From Planctomycetaceae bacterium (GTDB taxonomy: Bacteria > Planctomycetota > Phycisphaerae > UBA1845 > UTPLA1), in assembly GCA_011525745.1 (NCBI GenBank), contig WYBU01000115.1, forward strand, positions 1-48,890: 48,890 nucleotides of DNA. Direction: 5' to 3'. Numbering within the stretch: position 1 is the first letter of the stretch; each line of letters begins with the position of its first letter. The position numbers were made by a program, and so were the translations under genes. Under the pieces are notes generated by a model. The model saw nothing but the letters and a program-made list of their open reading frames with translations, was not told the origin of the DNA and searched no databases. Below, piece by piece: positions 9,022 to 16,560 of the stretch.

Positions 9022-9834
9022 TCATGGCGCGGCATGCAATAGTTGATGGCCACGGCTCGCGTCAATCGCGCGGTCACCGGCGCGAACTCTGCCGAGGTAG
9101 TGTCGTGCGCCGGGGCCGGTGCAGAGGATCAGATCGAGCACGCTGACGTGATGATCGAACGGCGGGTAAAGCTGCGCGTATTCGGGATAGCCGGAATAGT
9201 CCATCCACTCCAGCTCGATGCCGGCGCGTGAGAACAGCTCGGGAACGACATAGTCCTTCGCCGCCGGCCCGGACAGATAGTGCGTCGCGCCTGCTTGACG
9301 GCAGATGTCGACGAGCCGCTCGGTCTTGCCGTCGATCAGGCGATACTCGGATGAATCGCGAATCGGCGTGCGAATGTTCAACCAGTCGCACAACGCGTTG
9401 AGAAAACGGCGATTGACGGCGGATAGATGGGTCTCGCGGCAGTCGAGGTAGAGCGCCTCCAGCACGTCGCGGTAGCGATGCCAGAACGGTGCGCGCGAAT
9501 AGGCGTGCACCAGGCTGCGCCAGTGCCGCGCGGCCCACGTCGGATCACTGACTTCAGCATCGCGGATGCGCTGGTGGAAGCGTCCTTTGACGTGCACGGG
9601 AATGGTCAGCCACAACGGCCCGTGCGGCGTCTTGATGCGATTGCGGTTGCGCCAGTCGCGGCGCGTATATTGCATGTCGTCGTAAAGGATGAACTCGTCG
9701 ACCGAATTAATCAGGTTGAAGTAGCCCTTCCACGGAATGTAGTTGGATTGCAGGATGGCGATGCGTTTGTGCGCGGGGGCGGGGCGGGGCTGTTGCGCTT
9801 GCGGGGCGGCGGCAGTTGCTGAACAGGCGATCAT
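9022..9834 (-). CDS. WbqC-like protein
   Basis: The 270-residue product matches the WbqC family: after about 20 Ala/Pro-rich residues comes KRIAILQSNYIPWKGYFNLI, then DEFILYDDMQYTRRDWRNRN and LTIPVHVKG, all family-typical. WbqC-like proteins are found in O-antigen and other surface-polysaccharide clusters and are thought to act on a nucleotide-linked amino sugar, but the reaction is not settled. The gene lies 64 bp downstream of the dehydratase/epimerase gene and 232 bp upstream of the methyltransferase gene, all on the minus strand, consistent with a small sugar-modification group. No glycosyltransferase or polymerase genes accompany it here. Confidence 0.85.
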   Translation of the reverse strand: MIACSATAAAPQAQQPRPAPAHKRIAILQSNYIPWKGYFNLINSVDEFILYDDMQYTRRDWRNRNRIKTPHGPLWLTIPVHVKGRFHQRIRDAEVSDPTWAARHWRSLVHAYSRAPFWHRYRDVLEALYLDCRETHLSAVNRRFLNALCDWLNIRTPIRDSSEYRLIDGKTERLVDICRQAGATHYLSGPAAKDYVVPELFSRAGIELEWMDYSGYPEYAQLYPPFDHHVSVLDLILCTGPGARHYLGRVRAGDRAIDASRGHQLLHAAP

Positions 9835-9898
9835 TCTTCAGGGGATATCGGCCCTATCGGACCTATTCGACCTATACCTTGCCGCCGACAGAGGCGAG

Positions 9899-10936
9899 CT
9901 AATGCATCACGGTCTCTCCGCTTGGCAGCGTGATCGGCACGTGGCGCATCCACAGCAGCGGACGCCACCAGCGCTCGCGCCGGCGGTACCAGTCGATCGT
10001 CCGCGACAAGCCGTCGTCCAGCGACAGTCGCGGCGACCAGCCGAGCCGCTGGCGGATGCGCGTCGTGTCGGCCCAGTGCTGATCGACCTGGCCGGGACGA
10101 TTGTGCACCTCGACGATCAGGTCCGGCGAAACGCCCAGCTCATCGACAATCATTCGCGCGATCTTCGCCACACTCGTCGGCCGCCCCGTACCGACGTTAA
10201 ATACCTCGCCGCGCACCAGCCGCGAGTCGGCGTCGATGATGGCCAGCAGCGCCCGCACGTTGTCGGAAACGTGAATCCAGTCGCGCTGGGCCGATCCGTC
10301 GCCGTGCAGCGTCAGCGGCTCGCCCATCAGCGCGCCGCAGATGAAGCGCGGCACCGCTTTTTCCAGATGTTGGCGCGGGCCGTAGTTGTTGAACGGCCGC
10401 ACGATGACGCCCGGCATGTCGTAAGTGCGCAGGTACGAATACACGAGCCGATCGGCGCCGGCCTTGGCGGCGGCGTAGGGGCTGGCGGGCTTGAGCGGAT
10501 GGTCCTCATCCATCGGCCGGTCGGGGAAATCGTTGGTGCCATAGACCTCCGAAGACGAGACGTGGACGAATCGATCGACGCGCTTGCGATGGCGGACGAC
10601 CGACTGGCACAGCGCCTGCGTGCCGCATACGTCGGTCTCGAAGAAGATGCGGTCGTCGTAGATGCTGCGCGACACGTGCGACTCGGCGGCGAAGTGGATG
10701 ACCACGTCGGACTGCGCGACGAGACTGTCGACGAGGTTGAGATTGTTGACGTTTCCCCACCAGAACTTGAAGCGCTTCTGATCGGCCTTCATCGCGCGGG
10801 GGAAGTTGTTGAGATTGCCGGCGTAGGTCATGGCGTCGAGCACGATCAGGCGGACATCGCGCCGGCGCCGGTAGACATGCCGCACAAAGGCGCTGCCGAT
10901 GAAACCCGCGCCGCCGGTGACGAGGTAAGTCTTCAT
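9899..10936 (-). CDS. NAD-dependent nucleotide-sugar 4,6-dehydratase/epimerase (RfbB-like SDR)
   Basis: This is a 345-residue extended short-chain dehydrogenase. The NAD motif is TGGAGFIGSAF (residues 7-17). The catalytic region has HVSSSEVYG (residues 125-133) and YAAAK (Y154, K158). In dTDP-glucose 4,6-dehydratase the corresponding motif is S-T-D-E; here the aspartate is replaced by serine (S-S-S-E), as in some LegB- or GDP-mannose-dehydratase-like enzymes. The glutamate, tyrosine and lysine are kept. It surely acts on a nucleotide sugar, but dTDP-glucose as substrate is not secure. I chose the ATG at 10936, since the glycine motif then starts at residue 7 as is usual. A GTG at 10963 is the alternative. 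Confidence 0.82.
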   Translation of the reverse strand: MKTYLVTGGAGFIGSAFVRHVYRRRRDVRLIVLDAMTYAGNLNNFPRAMKADQKRFKFWWGNVNNLNLVDSLVAQSDVVIHFAAESHVSRSIYDDRIFFETDVCGTQALCQSVVRHRKRVDRFVHVSSSEVYGTNDFPDRPMDEDHPLKPASPYAAAKAGADRLVYSYLRTYDMPGVIVRPFNNYGPRQHLEKAVPRFICGALMGEPLTLHGDGSAQRDWIHVSDNVRALLAIIDADSRLVRGEVFNVGTGRPTSVAKIARMIVDELGVSPDLIVEVHNRPGQVDQHWADTTRIRQRLGWSPRLSLDDGLSRTIDWYRRRERWWRPLLWMRHVPITLPSGETVMH

Positions 10937-11394
10937 GGTGATCAGCCCGTGTCTGTCGTTCACCTGACGGCGTTCGCCCGGCCCGCGCGACGGGACCGCG
11001 AATCGGCGAAAGCGCTCTTTTTCAGGCGTCCCGTGAGTACGCCGTCCGTGGGTGTTATCGGCCTGATTTTGTGGCGGGTGAAGTTTCTATGCGTAAACCG
11101 GCAATCAAAAATGGGAACCGGGAACAGCGGAAAGCGACGGTGCAACTCACGCGCAGCGACGAGAGCGATCGGCGCCATGATGGCCCACCATGGCGCGCCG
11201 ACAGATCATGGTTTTCGCGTCCACCTCGTCCTTAACGTCCATTCGGTCCATTTCGTCCACGGTCTCGCATGGGCGCGAAGCACTGGATTCACGCCTGCTC
11301 GGAAATGACGGCTTTTTGGCTGAATGTCGTTCGCTGAAAGCTGACGGCTAACGGTCCGCACCGCGGACCCTACGGTCGACGGCATGACGACGGC
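10937..11394. other. Intergenic region with low-complexity repeats
   Basis: I see no credible gene in these 458 bases. At 11229-11261 there is a run of variations on gtccNttNcgtcc, which looks like a decayed short tandem repeat. At 11353-11369 is the perfect hairpin GGTCCGC-acc-GCGGACC, 25 bp beyond the stop of the zinc-ribbon gene on its minus strand. The same hairpin family recurs at 37420-37436 and, in part, at 40613. Confidence 0.5.
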
Positions 11395-11760
11395 CTACTC
11401 CTTGGCGGCGCGTTTGCGCAATTCATGGCATTCGCGGCAATAGACCGGACGGCCCTCGGCGGGCTTGAAGGGCACCTGGGTCTTTCGACCGCAGGCAACG
11501 CAGACGGCGGGATGGAATTCGAGGGGGCGGCGCGGTCCGCGCGGGCCGCGCTGCGCGGCGTCGCCGCGCGGCGCTCGATGGCCGCCGCGCGCGGTTTCGG
11601 CGGGTTTCACGTCTTTTCGCTTTTCGCGGCAGGAGCGGCAGCGGCGTGGTTCGCGTGTGAATCCGCGTTCGGCGAATTCACGCTGCTGATCCGCGGTGAA
11701 CTCGAACTCGGCGAAGCAGTCGATGCACACCAGCGTCTTGTCCTGAAAGCTCGTGGACAT
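11395..11760 (-). CDS. Small protein with two zinc ribbons
   Basis: This is a 121-residue protein. The first ribbon is VCIDCFAEFEFTADQQREFA followed by CRSCREKRK; the second is CVACGRKTQVPFKP followed by VYCRECHE. Between them lies a Gly/Arg-rich, probably disordered linker (GGHRAPRGDAAQRGPRGPR). The two C-x2-C pairs per ribbon point to two bound zinc ions. I recognise the type from other bacteria as an uncharacterised zinc-ribbon family; binding of RNA, DNA or protein is possible but not shown. The start at 11760 is set by GAGGA about 8 nt upstream and by the domain beginning right after it; the longer frame upstream has no support. Confidence 0.85.
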   Translation of the reverse strand: MSTSFQDKTLVCIDCFAEFEFTADQQREFAERGFTREPRRCRSCREKRKDVKPAETARGGHRAPRGDAAQRGPRGPRRPLEFHPAVCVACGRKTQVPFKPAEGRPVYCRECHELRKRAAKE

Positions 11761-11970
11761 GAATTGATCCTCGTGTGAATGCGGGACCGCGCGCGACACG
11801 TCGGAGCAACGATGGGGATTCGGCGAGACGCGTGAAGAGTACGGGTCCTGCAATGGATCATAGTGCCAGCCTGAAATGAATTCTGCGCAAAGCGAGGCGA
11901 CGATGTCAACAAAAAAGACGGCAAGATCGTCGAAAAGTCGCGCGGCGCCGATTTCGGATACGGGTTATCC

Positions 11971-12846
11971 CTAGTCTGCCGGTGCGGCCCCGCGCGTTTC
12001 GTCGCCCGAGGCGCGCGATCCGTCGGACTTCTGTTTTTCCGCGAGCGTCAGCGCCAGCGACAGCAGCGGACTGAGCGTGAATGCGCGTTCGCGCATGTAG
12101 CGCTGCGCTTCGCGCTCGCGCCGAACCGCGTCCCAACCCGAAACGCGCTCAGACCACAGCACGAACGCCGTCACATCGCGCGTCAGCTCGAAGACCTTGG
12201 CGGCCTCCAGCGTGGCGACCGGCATGGCCGGCGCGGCGATGATCGCGAACGCCTTGCCCTTCTTGCGTTCGACGGCCCGCGGCGCGAACTCGCGCGTGAT
12301 TTTCAGCGCCAGGCGGTTCGACGGACAGCACATGCGCCATTGCACGTCGCGCGGCAGTTGCACGGGCAAGCCGGCGGTCGTACACGCGGCGACGTCGAGC
12401 GGCGCCACCGCCGACCAGCAGGCCATCTCCTCACTCATGCCCGAGGCTACGAGTTCGCGGCGGCGCTCGTCCGGCGACGGGCGACTCGCCGGCGCGGCGG
12501 ATGCGGGAAGCAGGCGCTGAAGCCGATCCAGCTCGTCGAGCGTGGCAACGATCGGCTGTTCGTCGTCGACGTCGGCGACGATCACGAGTCCCTTGCCCAG
12601 CGCCCCGTCGTACGTGCGGTGGAGATGGCCGTTGAGGCCATCGATCCAGCGGTCGGTTTCACCGGCGATTTCGGTTTCGCGGGCGTAGATGTAGGCGTGC
12701 GGCGTGTGCCACAGACGGCGGCCGTTGGCGGATTCGGGCAGCTCGGGCGGCGCGGGGAGCAGTCGGGCCGGCCCGCAGGCGCCTGCGATCAGCAGGAGCA
12801 GGACGCAGCCGTGACGGGTGACTCGACGGATGACTGAAAAAGGCAC
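11971..12846 (-). CDS. Probable lipoprotein of unknown function
   Basis: This 291-residue product starts at a GTG (12846) and begins VPFSVIRRVTRHG followed by VLLLLIAGACG. This is a signal peptide with a lipobox-like ending (A-G-A-C, with an imperfect -3 residue), so a lipid-anchored envelope protein is likely. The mature part has no motif I can name. It includes AYIYARETEIAGETDRWI and a patch with C-C-P-S-N-R. The upstream extension to 12990 is proline/arginine-rich and lies over a repeat-like stretch, so I left it out. The start is uncertain because no good ribosome-binding site is present. Confidence 0.6.
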   Translation of the reverse strand: MPFSVIRRVTRHGCVLLLLIAGACGPARLLPAPPELPESANGRRLWHTPHAYIYARETEIAGETDRWIDGLNGHLHRTYDGALGKGLVIVADVDDEQPIVATLDELDRLQRLLPASAAPASRPSPDERRRELVASGMSEEMACWSAVAPLDVAACTTAGLPVQLPRDVQWRMCCPSNRLALKITREFAPRAVERKKGKAFAIIAAPAMPVATLEAAKVFELTRDVTAFVLWSERVSGWDAVRREREAQRYMRERAFTLSPLLSLALTLAEKQKSDGSRASGDETRGAAPAD

Positions 12847-13144
12847 GAACGCGCCCCCGCGTAGGCGGGGAAGCCACGGAGGCGCGAAGGGAAGAAGATC
12901 CGTCGCGCGTGTTGGCCCGCCGCAGGGTGCGCCGGCGCGGTTCTTGCGGCCTGAGGATTGAGCATCATGACAAGACCTGTCGAAACACATCAGGTGCCCC
13001 GCAGGCCCGTGCGGGTGTAAGGCAATGCGCGAAGCGGCCGCTTGCCCGAAACCGCCGCCAAGCGAAGTTCCGGGCGTCGTTCGGTAAGGCGCGTGGATGT
13101 ACGACGATGATGCGACGTTGCGTCCTCCGGGCGGCGCGCGGCGG

Positions 13145-13315
13145 CTACAGGCCGAGGCAGTTGCGCGCGATCAGGTCGATGACAGTAAGGATCGCGACAA
13201 ACAGCGTTCCCAGCGGATTCAGGAAGAACCGCGCGCTCTGGAACGGATCGAAGGGATTGGCGAACAGAATCGCCCAGAGCGTTCCGATCGGATCGGTGCA
13301 GACGTCGAGTTCCAT
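13145..13315 (-). CDS. Small hydrophobic membrane protein (56 residues)
   Basis: The product starts MELDVCTDPIGTLWAILFAN and ends in a long apolar segment, LGTLFVAILTVIDLIARNC, likely one transmembrane helix, with a shorter hydrophobic stretch before it. GGAGGA lies about 9 nt upstream of the ATG at 13315, one of the clearest ribosome-binding sites in the window, which fixes this start over the longer frame. Length, start signal and composition favour a real small gene. Function unknown; it stands alone between a lipoprotein gene and a gene remnant. Confidence 0.6.
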   Translation of the reverse strand: MELDVCTDPIGTLWAILFANPFDPFQSARFFLNPLGTLFVAILTVIDLIARNCLGL

Positions 13316-13429
13316 GGTCGGGGTCCTCCGTTCGAGCGGCGCGCGATTATATCGCGGCAAAGATGCCGTGTGGATTCGTCTCGAACGATTGCGATCCTGC
13401 AACCAACGGTTCGTAACCGGTTGTGATCA

Positions 13430-13567
13430 TCATCCCCCCGCAAGAACCGCATACGGAATCCCGAGCCGATCCGGCTCCGTAGCCATGCGGCGCACCGTCC
13501 GCCGGACGATGCCTTCCCGCTCAACCTGCCGATCGGCTTCCGTCAGTGCTTGCCGAAGCGTGACCAT
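13430..13567 (-). pseudogene. Truncated gene, possibly the N-terminus of a nucleotidyltransferase-like protein
   Basis: A 45-codon frame encodes MVTLRQALTEADRQVEREGI and then RRMATEPDRLGIPYAVLAGG before a double TGA. The ending L-G-I-P-Y-A-V-L-A-G-G resembles the first strand and glycine loop of minimal nucleotidyltransferases (usually followed by A-x-x-x-H-G), but the rest of the domain is missing. No continuation is visible in other frames downstream. I read it as a decayed remnant. A genuine 45-residue gene is possible but less likely. Confidence 0.4.
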
Positions 13568-13864
13568 CGTATTGCCTGCCAATGATTGCGCGGTTGATCC
13601 TGTCCGCCCATGACGACATCGGTCCTCCCGTTTCGCTCACGACGTCATCGGACCGCGTCGGCAAGCCGGTCGCCGGCCAAATCGTGCTTCTGGTCATCGT
13701 CCGGACCTTGTCACATCCCCACGGATTGGCGCCGAAAAATCACGGCACGGCCGGCTCGGTTCACATTGCGAAAGCCAATCGAAACAGTCTGATGGCAAAT
13801 CGACGGACAGCCGCCAAGCCCTCAGCGCCGCTACGTCTGACGTCGCGCCGGCTGAATATCGAAG

Positions 13865-15190
13865 TCACCGATCCAACTCCGCCGCGATGATGTTCAGGCT
13901 GCCCAGCACGGCCACGACGTCGCTGATCTGGTGACCCACGACGAGCTTCTCGAAGACCTGGTAGTTGATGAAGCTCGGAGGTCGGCAGCGCGCCCGGTAG
14001 GCGCAATTGGCGCCGTCGCTGACGAGGTAGAACCCCAGCTCGCCGTTGGCCGTCTCGTTGGCGCCGTAGCACTCGCCGATCGGCGGCGTGAATCCGCGGT
14101 TGGTCATGATCGTCTCGAAGTGATGGATCAGCCCTTCGATCGAGAAATAGACCTCGCGCTTGTCGGGCAGGGCGACCTTGCCCGCCGGTCCCGTCGTTGC
14201 GGGTTGAAGGTCCGTGCCGCGCGACGACGGCGCTGCCGGCCCGCCGCCGACGCTGTCGGGCAGCACGTTGACCGGCCCGGGCGGAATGTTGTCGACAATC
14301 TGCTTGATAATCGCCATCGACTGTCGTATTTCTTCGAGCCGCACCAGGTAACGCGAATACACGTCGCCGCCGTGCGCGATCGGCACCAGGAACTGCGCGC
14401 CCGACGATCCCCGGCCGTCCCAGTTGTCGGCGTAGCACAGGTACGGTTCGTCCTTGCGCACGTCGCGCTTGACGCCGCTGGCGCGGGCCAGCGGGCCGGT
14501 CCAGCTCCAGGCGACCGCGTCGTCGTGCGACAGCACGCCGATCCCGCGGGTGCGCTCGACGAAGATGCGGTTGCGCGTCAGCAGGTTCTCGATGTCGCCC
14601 AGCGCCTCGGGCACGCGCTTCAGGAACGCCTTGATATGGGCCGGCCAGACGTCCGGCATGTCGCGCATCAAGCCGCCGACGCGCGTGTAGCTGGTCGTGA
14701 ACCGCGCGCCGCAGATTTCCTCGAACAGGTCGTTGATGAACTCGCGCTCGTTGAAGCCGTAGAGAAACGCGGTGAACCCGCCCAGATCCAGCGCCGCCGT
14801 GCCGACGCACAGCAGGTGGTCCTGAAGGCGCGCCAGTTCGGCGATGATCGTGCGGATGGCCTTGCAGCGCGGCGTGATCTCGATGCCGAAGAGCTTCTCG
14901 ACCGCGTGGTGCCAGGCGATGTTGTTGGCCATCGGGCTGATGTAGTTCATGCGGTCGGTGACGACGACGTACTGGTTGTAGTTGAGATGTTCGCCCAGTT
15001 TCTCGAAGCCGCTGTGCAGATAGCCGATGTGCGGCGTGCACGAGACGACGTTCTCGCCGTCGAGTTCGAGCACCAGCCGCAGCGTCGTGTGCGTGGCCGG
15101 GTGCTGCGGACCGAAATTGAGCGTCCATCGGTCGCCGCCGGGTTCATCGCGCTGAAGGCGCGTGGGTTCAATCTGAGGCAGGGTCGCCAT
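13865..15190 (-). CDS. nuoD: NADH-quinone oxidoreductase subunit D
   Basis: This 441-residue protein is the 49-kDa subunit of respiratory complex I. Hallmarks include LNFGPQHPATHTTLRL, HIGYLHSGFEKLGE, DRMNYISPMANN, TRVGGLMRD and the ending SDVVAVLGSLNIIAAELDR, plus PSFINYQVFEKL. It helps form the quinone site. An unusual 30-residue Gly/Pro/Ser-rich insertion (about residues 307-340, around SVGGGPAAPSSRGTD) precedes the conserved EVYFSIEGLIHHFE. The start at 15190 is set by GGAG 6 nt upstream. No other nuo gene is within the window on either side, so this subunit is encoded apart from the rest of the complex. Confidence 0.94.
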   Translation of the reverse strand: MATLPQIEPTRLQRDEPGGDRWTLNFGPQHPATHTTLRLVLELDGENVVSCTPHIGYLHSGFEKLGEHLNYNQYVVVTDRMNYISPMANNIAWHHAVEKLFGIEITPRCKAIRTIIAELARLQDHLLCVGTAALDLGGFTAFLYGFNEREFINDLFEEICGARFTTSYTRVGGLMRDMPDVWPAHIKAFLKRVPEALGDIENLLTRNRIFVERTRGIGVLSHDDAVAWSWTGPLARASGVKRDVRKDEPYLCYADNWDGRGSSGAQFLVPIAHGGDVYSRYLVRLEEIRQSMAIIKQIVDNIPPGPVNVLPDSVGGGPAAPSSRGTDLQPATTGPAGKVALPDKREVYFSIEGLIHHFETIMTNRGFTPPIGECYGANETANGELGFYLVSDGANCAYRARCRPPSFINYQVFEKLVVGHQISDVVAVLGSLNIIAAELDR

Positions 15191-15433
15191 GCGATACTCC
15201 GCCGGGCGGACTCGACCGCGCCGGACTGTTGACTCATAGTAGGGCGAACGGGGCGGGGGGTGCAACGAGTCATGCTTCCAGGCTTACAACGGCGATACCT
15301 CACTTGCCGGGGCAACGACGATTGACAAACTGTAAATACGATCCTCATCCAGTTTCCGAATTCCGATGCCGAGCGACGGGCGCTCGGCTACCTGCCCGGC
15401 CGATTCGGTTTCAGGACTTGGGAGAATGGAGAC

Positions 15434-15829
15434 ATGCTCGTTCCGGAAGCGGCCCTGGCGGCGCTGGCGACGCAGGGAACTCCGTTCACAATCCACGGTC
15501 CCGCGCGGTATGAACAGAATGTTCCGAGCTTCAAAATCCTGTTGCTCCTGCGGTTTAGCGGCGGCGATCCTGTTCCCGAAGGGTAGCTCGCGGGCACGCT
15601 CTGTGAACTTCGCTCATTTTTTGGCGTCGTTTCGTGCGAAACCCAGACGATTCGCGGTGTGTGGCAACATGGCGACGAAGAGCATCGCGACGACCTGGTG
15701 CGCGTTTTCGTTGATGCGCTCGACATCGCTGAAACACGACAATTCATGTCGTCGTTCAAGCAGCGGCTGAAAACTCGCTTTCGGCAGCTCGATATCTGGA
15801 TGATTACTTATCCGATCGAGCTAATGTAA
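15434..15829 (+). pseudogene. Gene interrupted by an in-frame amber codon
   Basis: From the ATG at 15434 (GGAG 3-6 bases upstream) the frame encodes MLVPEAALAALATQGTPFTI and on to FKILLLLRFSGGDPVPEG, then TAG at 15584-15586. It continues without shift as LAGTLCELRSFFGVVSCETQ through FKQRLKTRFRQLDIWMITYP to TAA at 15827. Both halves have normal coding composition, and together they make one protein of about 130 residues. The simplest reading is a point mutation (for example GAG to TAG) in a gene of unknown function. Sequencing error or a real UAG readthrough remain open. I do not recognise the family. Confidence 0.65.
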
Positions 15830-16017
15830 CGGCGGGCACCCGCCGAATCACCCGTCCCCGGACCACATTGCATCGGTCCGGCAACGCAACCACACGCAAG
15901 CCGGAACGGCGTATCTCTCAGCGCGCGCAACCCGGTACAAGCCCACCAGCCGGCGCATTGCGCGGCCCACATGGGCCGGTCTACCGGGTCGTGCGTCGGG
16001 ACGCGCCGCGCGTCGCG

Positions 16018-16046
16018 TCGACCGGAGTTTCACACGCGGATATACT
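16018..16046 (+). promoter_or_regulatory. Promoter of the 110-residue gene (leaderless candidate)
   Basis: TCGACC (16018-16023), 17 bases, then TATACT (16041-16046), which ends 6 nt before the ATG at 16053. No Shine-Dalgarno sequence is present. The predicted transcript would begin at the start codon. Confidence 0.5.
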
Positions 16047-16052
16047 TCTCCC

Positions 16053-16385
16053 ATGAGCCACGAGTATCAGGACCGCGTCAGCCTGGAAATAGCGCGGCGG
16101 ATCGCCGCCGGGTTGCCGGAACACCCGGAGTGGCTCGACCTGGCCCGCGGAAATCTCGATCGCTGGAGCGAGCGCAATCGCGACGCCCCGGGCCTGCTGC
16201 GCTGCTATGCGGAATGGCGCGAAATCCTCGGCCGCCCGATTGTCGAAATTTGCGCCGTGCTGACGGCCGAGACCCACGAAGGCCAGCGATTGCGCCAGAA
16301 TTCGCCGTTTCCGGGCGTACGGACTCCACAGGAAGTCTGGGAAATCAAGCGACGATATCGCACTCATGACGCGACAACAGCTTGA
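16053..16385 (+). CDS. Conserved-looking small protein of unknown function
   Basis: This is a 110-residue soluble protein, probably all alpha-helical and rich in Arg and Glu. It begins MSHEYQDRVSLEIARRIAAG; later blocks are LARGNLDRWSERN, RCYAEWREILGRP and LRQNSPFPGVRTPQEVWEIK. I have the impression that similar proteins occur widely in planctomycetes, but I cannot assign a domain name. There are no transmembrane segments and no cysteine pairs. The start is placed by the promoter 6 nt upstream. It lies between the amber-interrupted gene and the MacA-like gene without obvious linkage. Confidence 0.65.
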   Translation: MSHEYQDRVSLEIARRIAAGLPEHPEWLDLARGNLDRWSERNRDAPGLLRCYAEWREILGRPIVEICAVLTAETHEGQRLRQNSPFPGVRTPQEVWEIKRRYRTHDATTA

Positions 16386-16498
16386 GCACCTTCTGCGGGC
16401 AGCGGCGTTACAATGATCACGCTTCCATCCGTCTGAAGTCTCTCAGCGGAATGAGCCTGCGCGCCGTTGTGTTCGCGAACGGTGCGTTCCGCGCCCCC

Positions 16499-16528
16499 TG
16501 CAACCGGATCGCCGTTTGCCGGTATAAT
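16499..16528 (+). promoter_or_regulatory. Promoter candidate for the MacA-like/ATPase pair
   Basis: A perfect TATAAT lies at 16523-16528, preceded at 18 bases by a weak -35, CTGCAA (16499-16504). Transcription from about 16535 would leave a 25-nt leader that carries the GAGGGA ribosome-binding site ahead of the ATG at 16561. Confidence 0.5.
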
Positions 16529-16560
16529 ACGAACGCGAGTCGACGAGGGAATTGGGCGCA

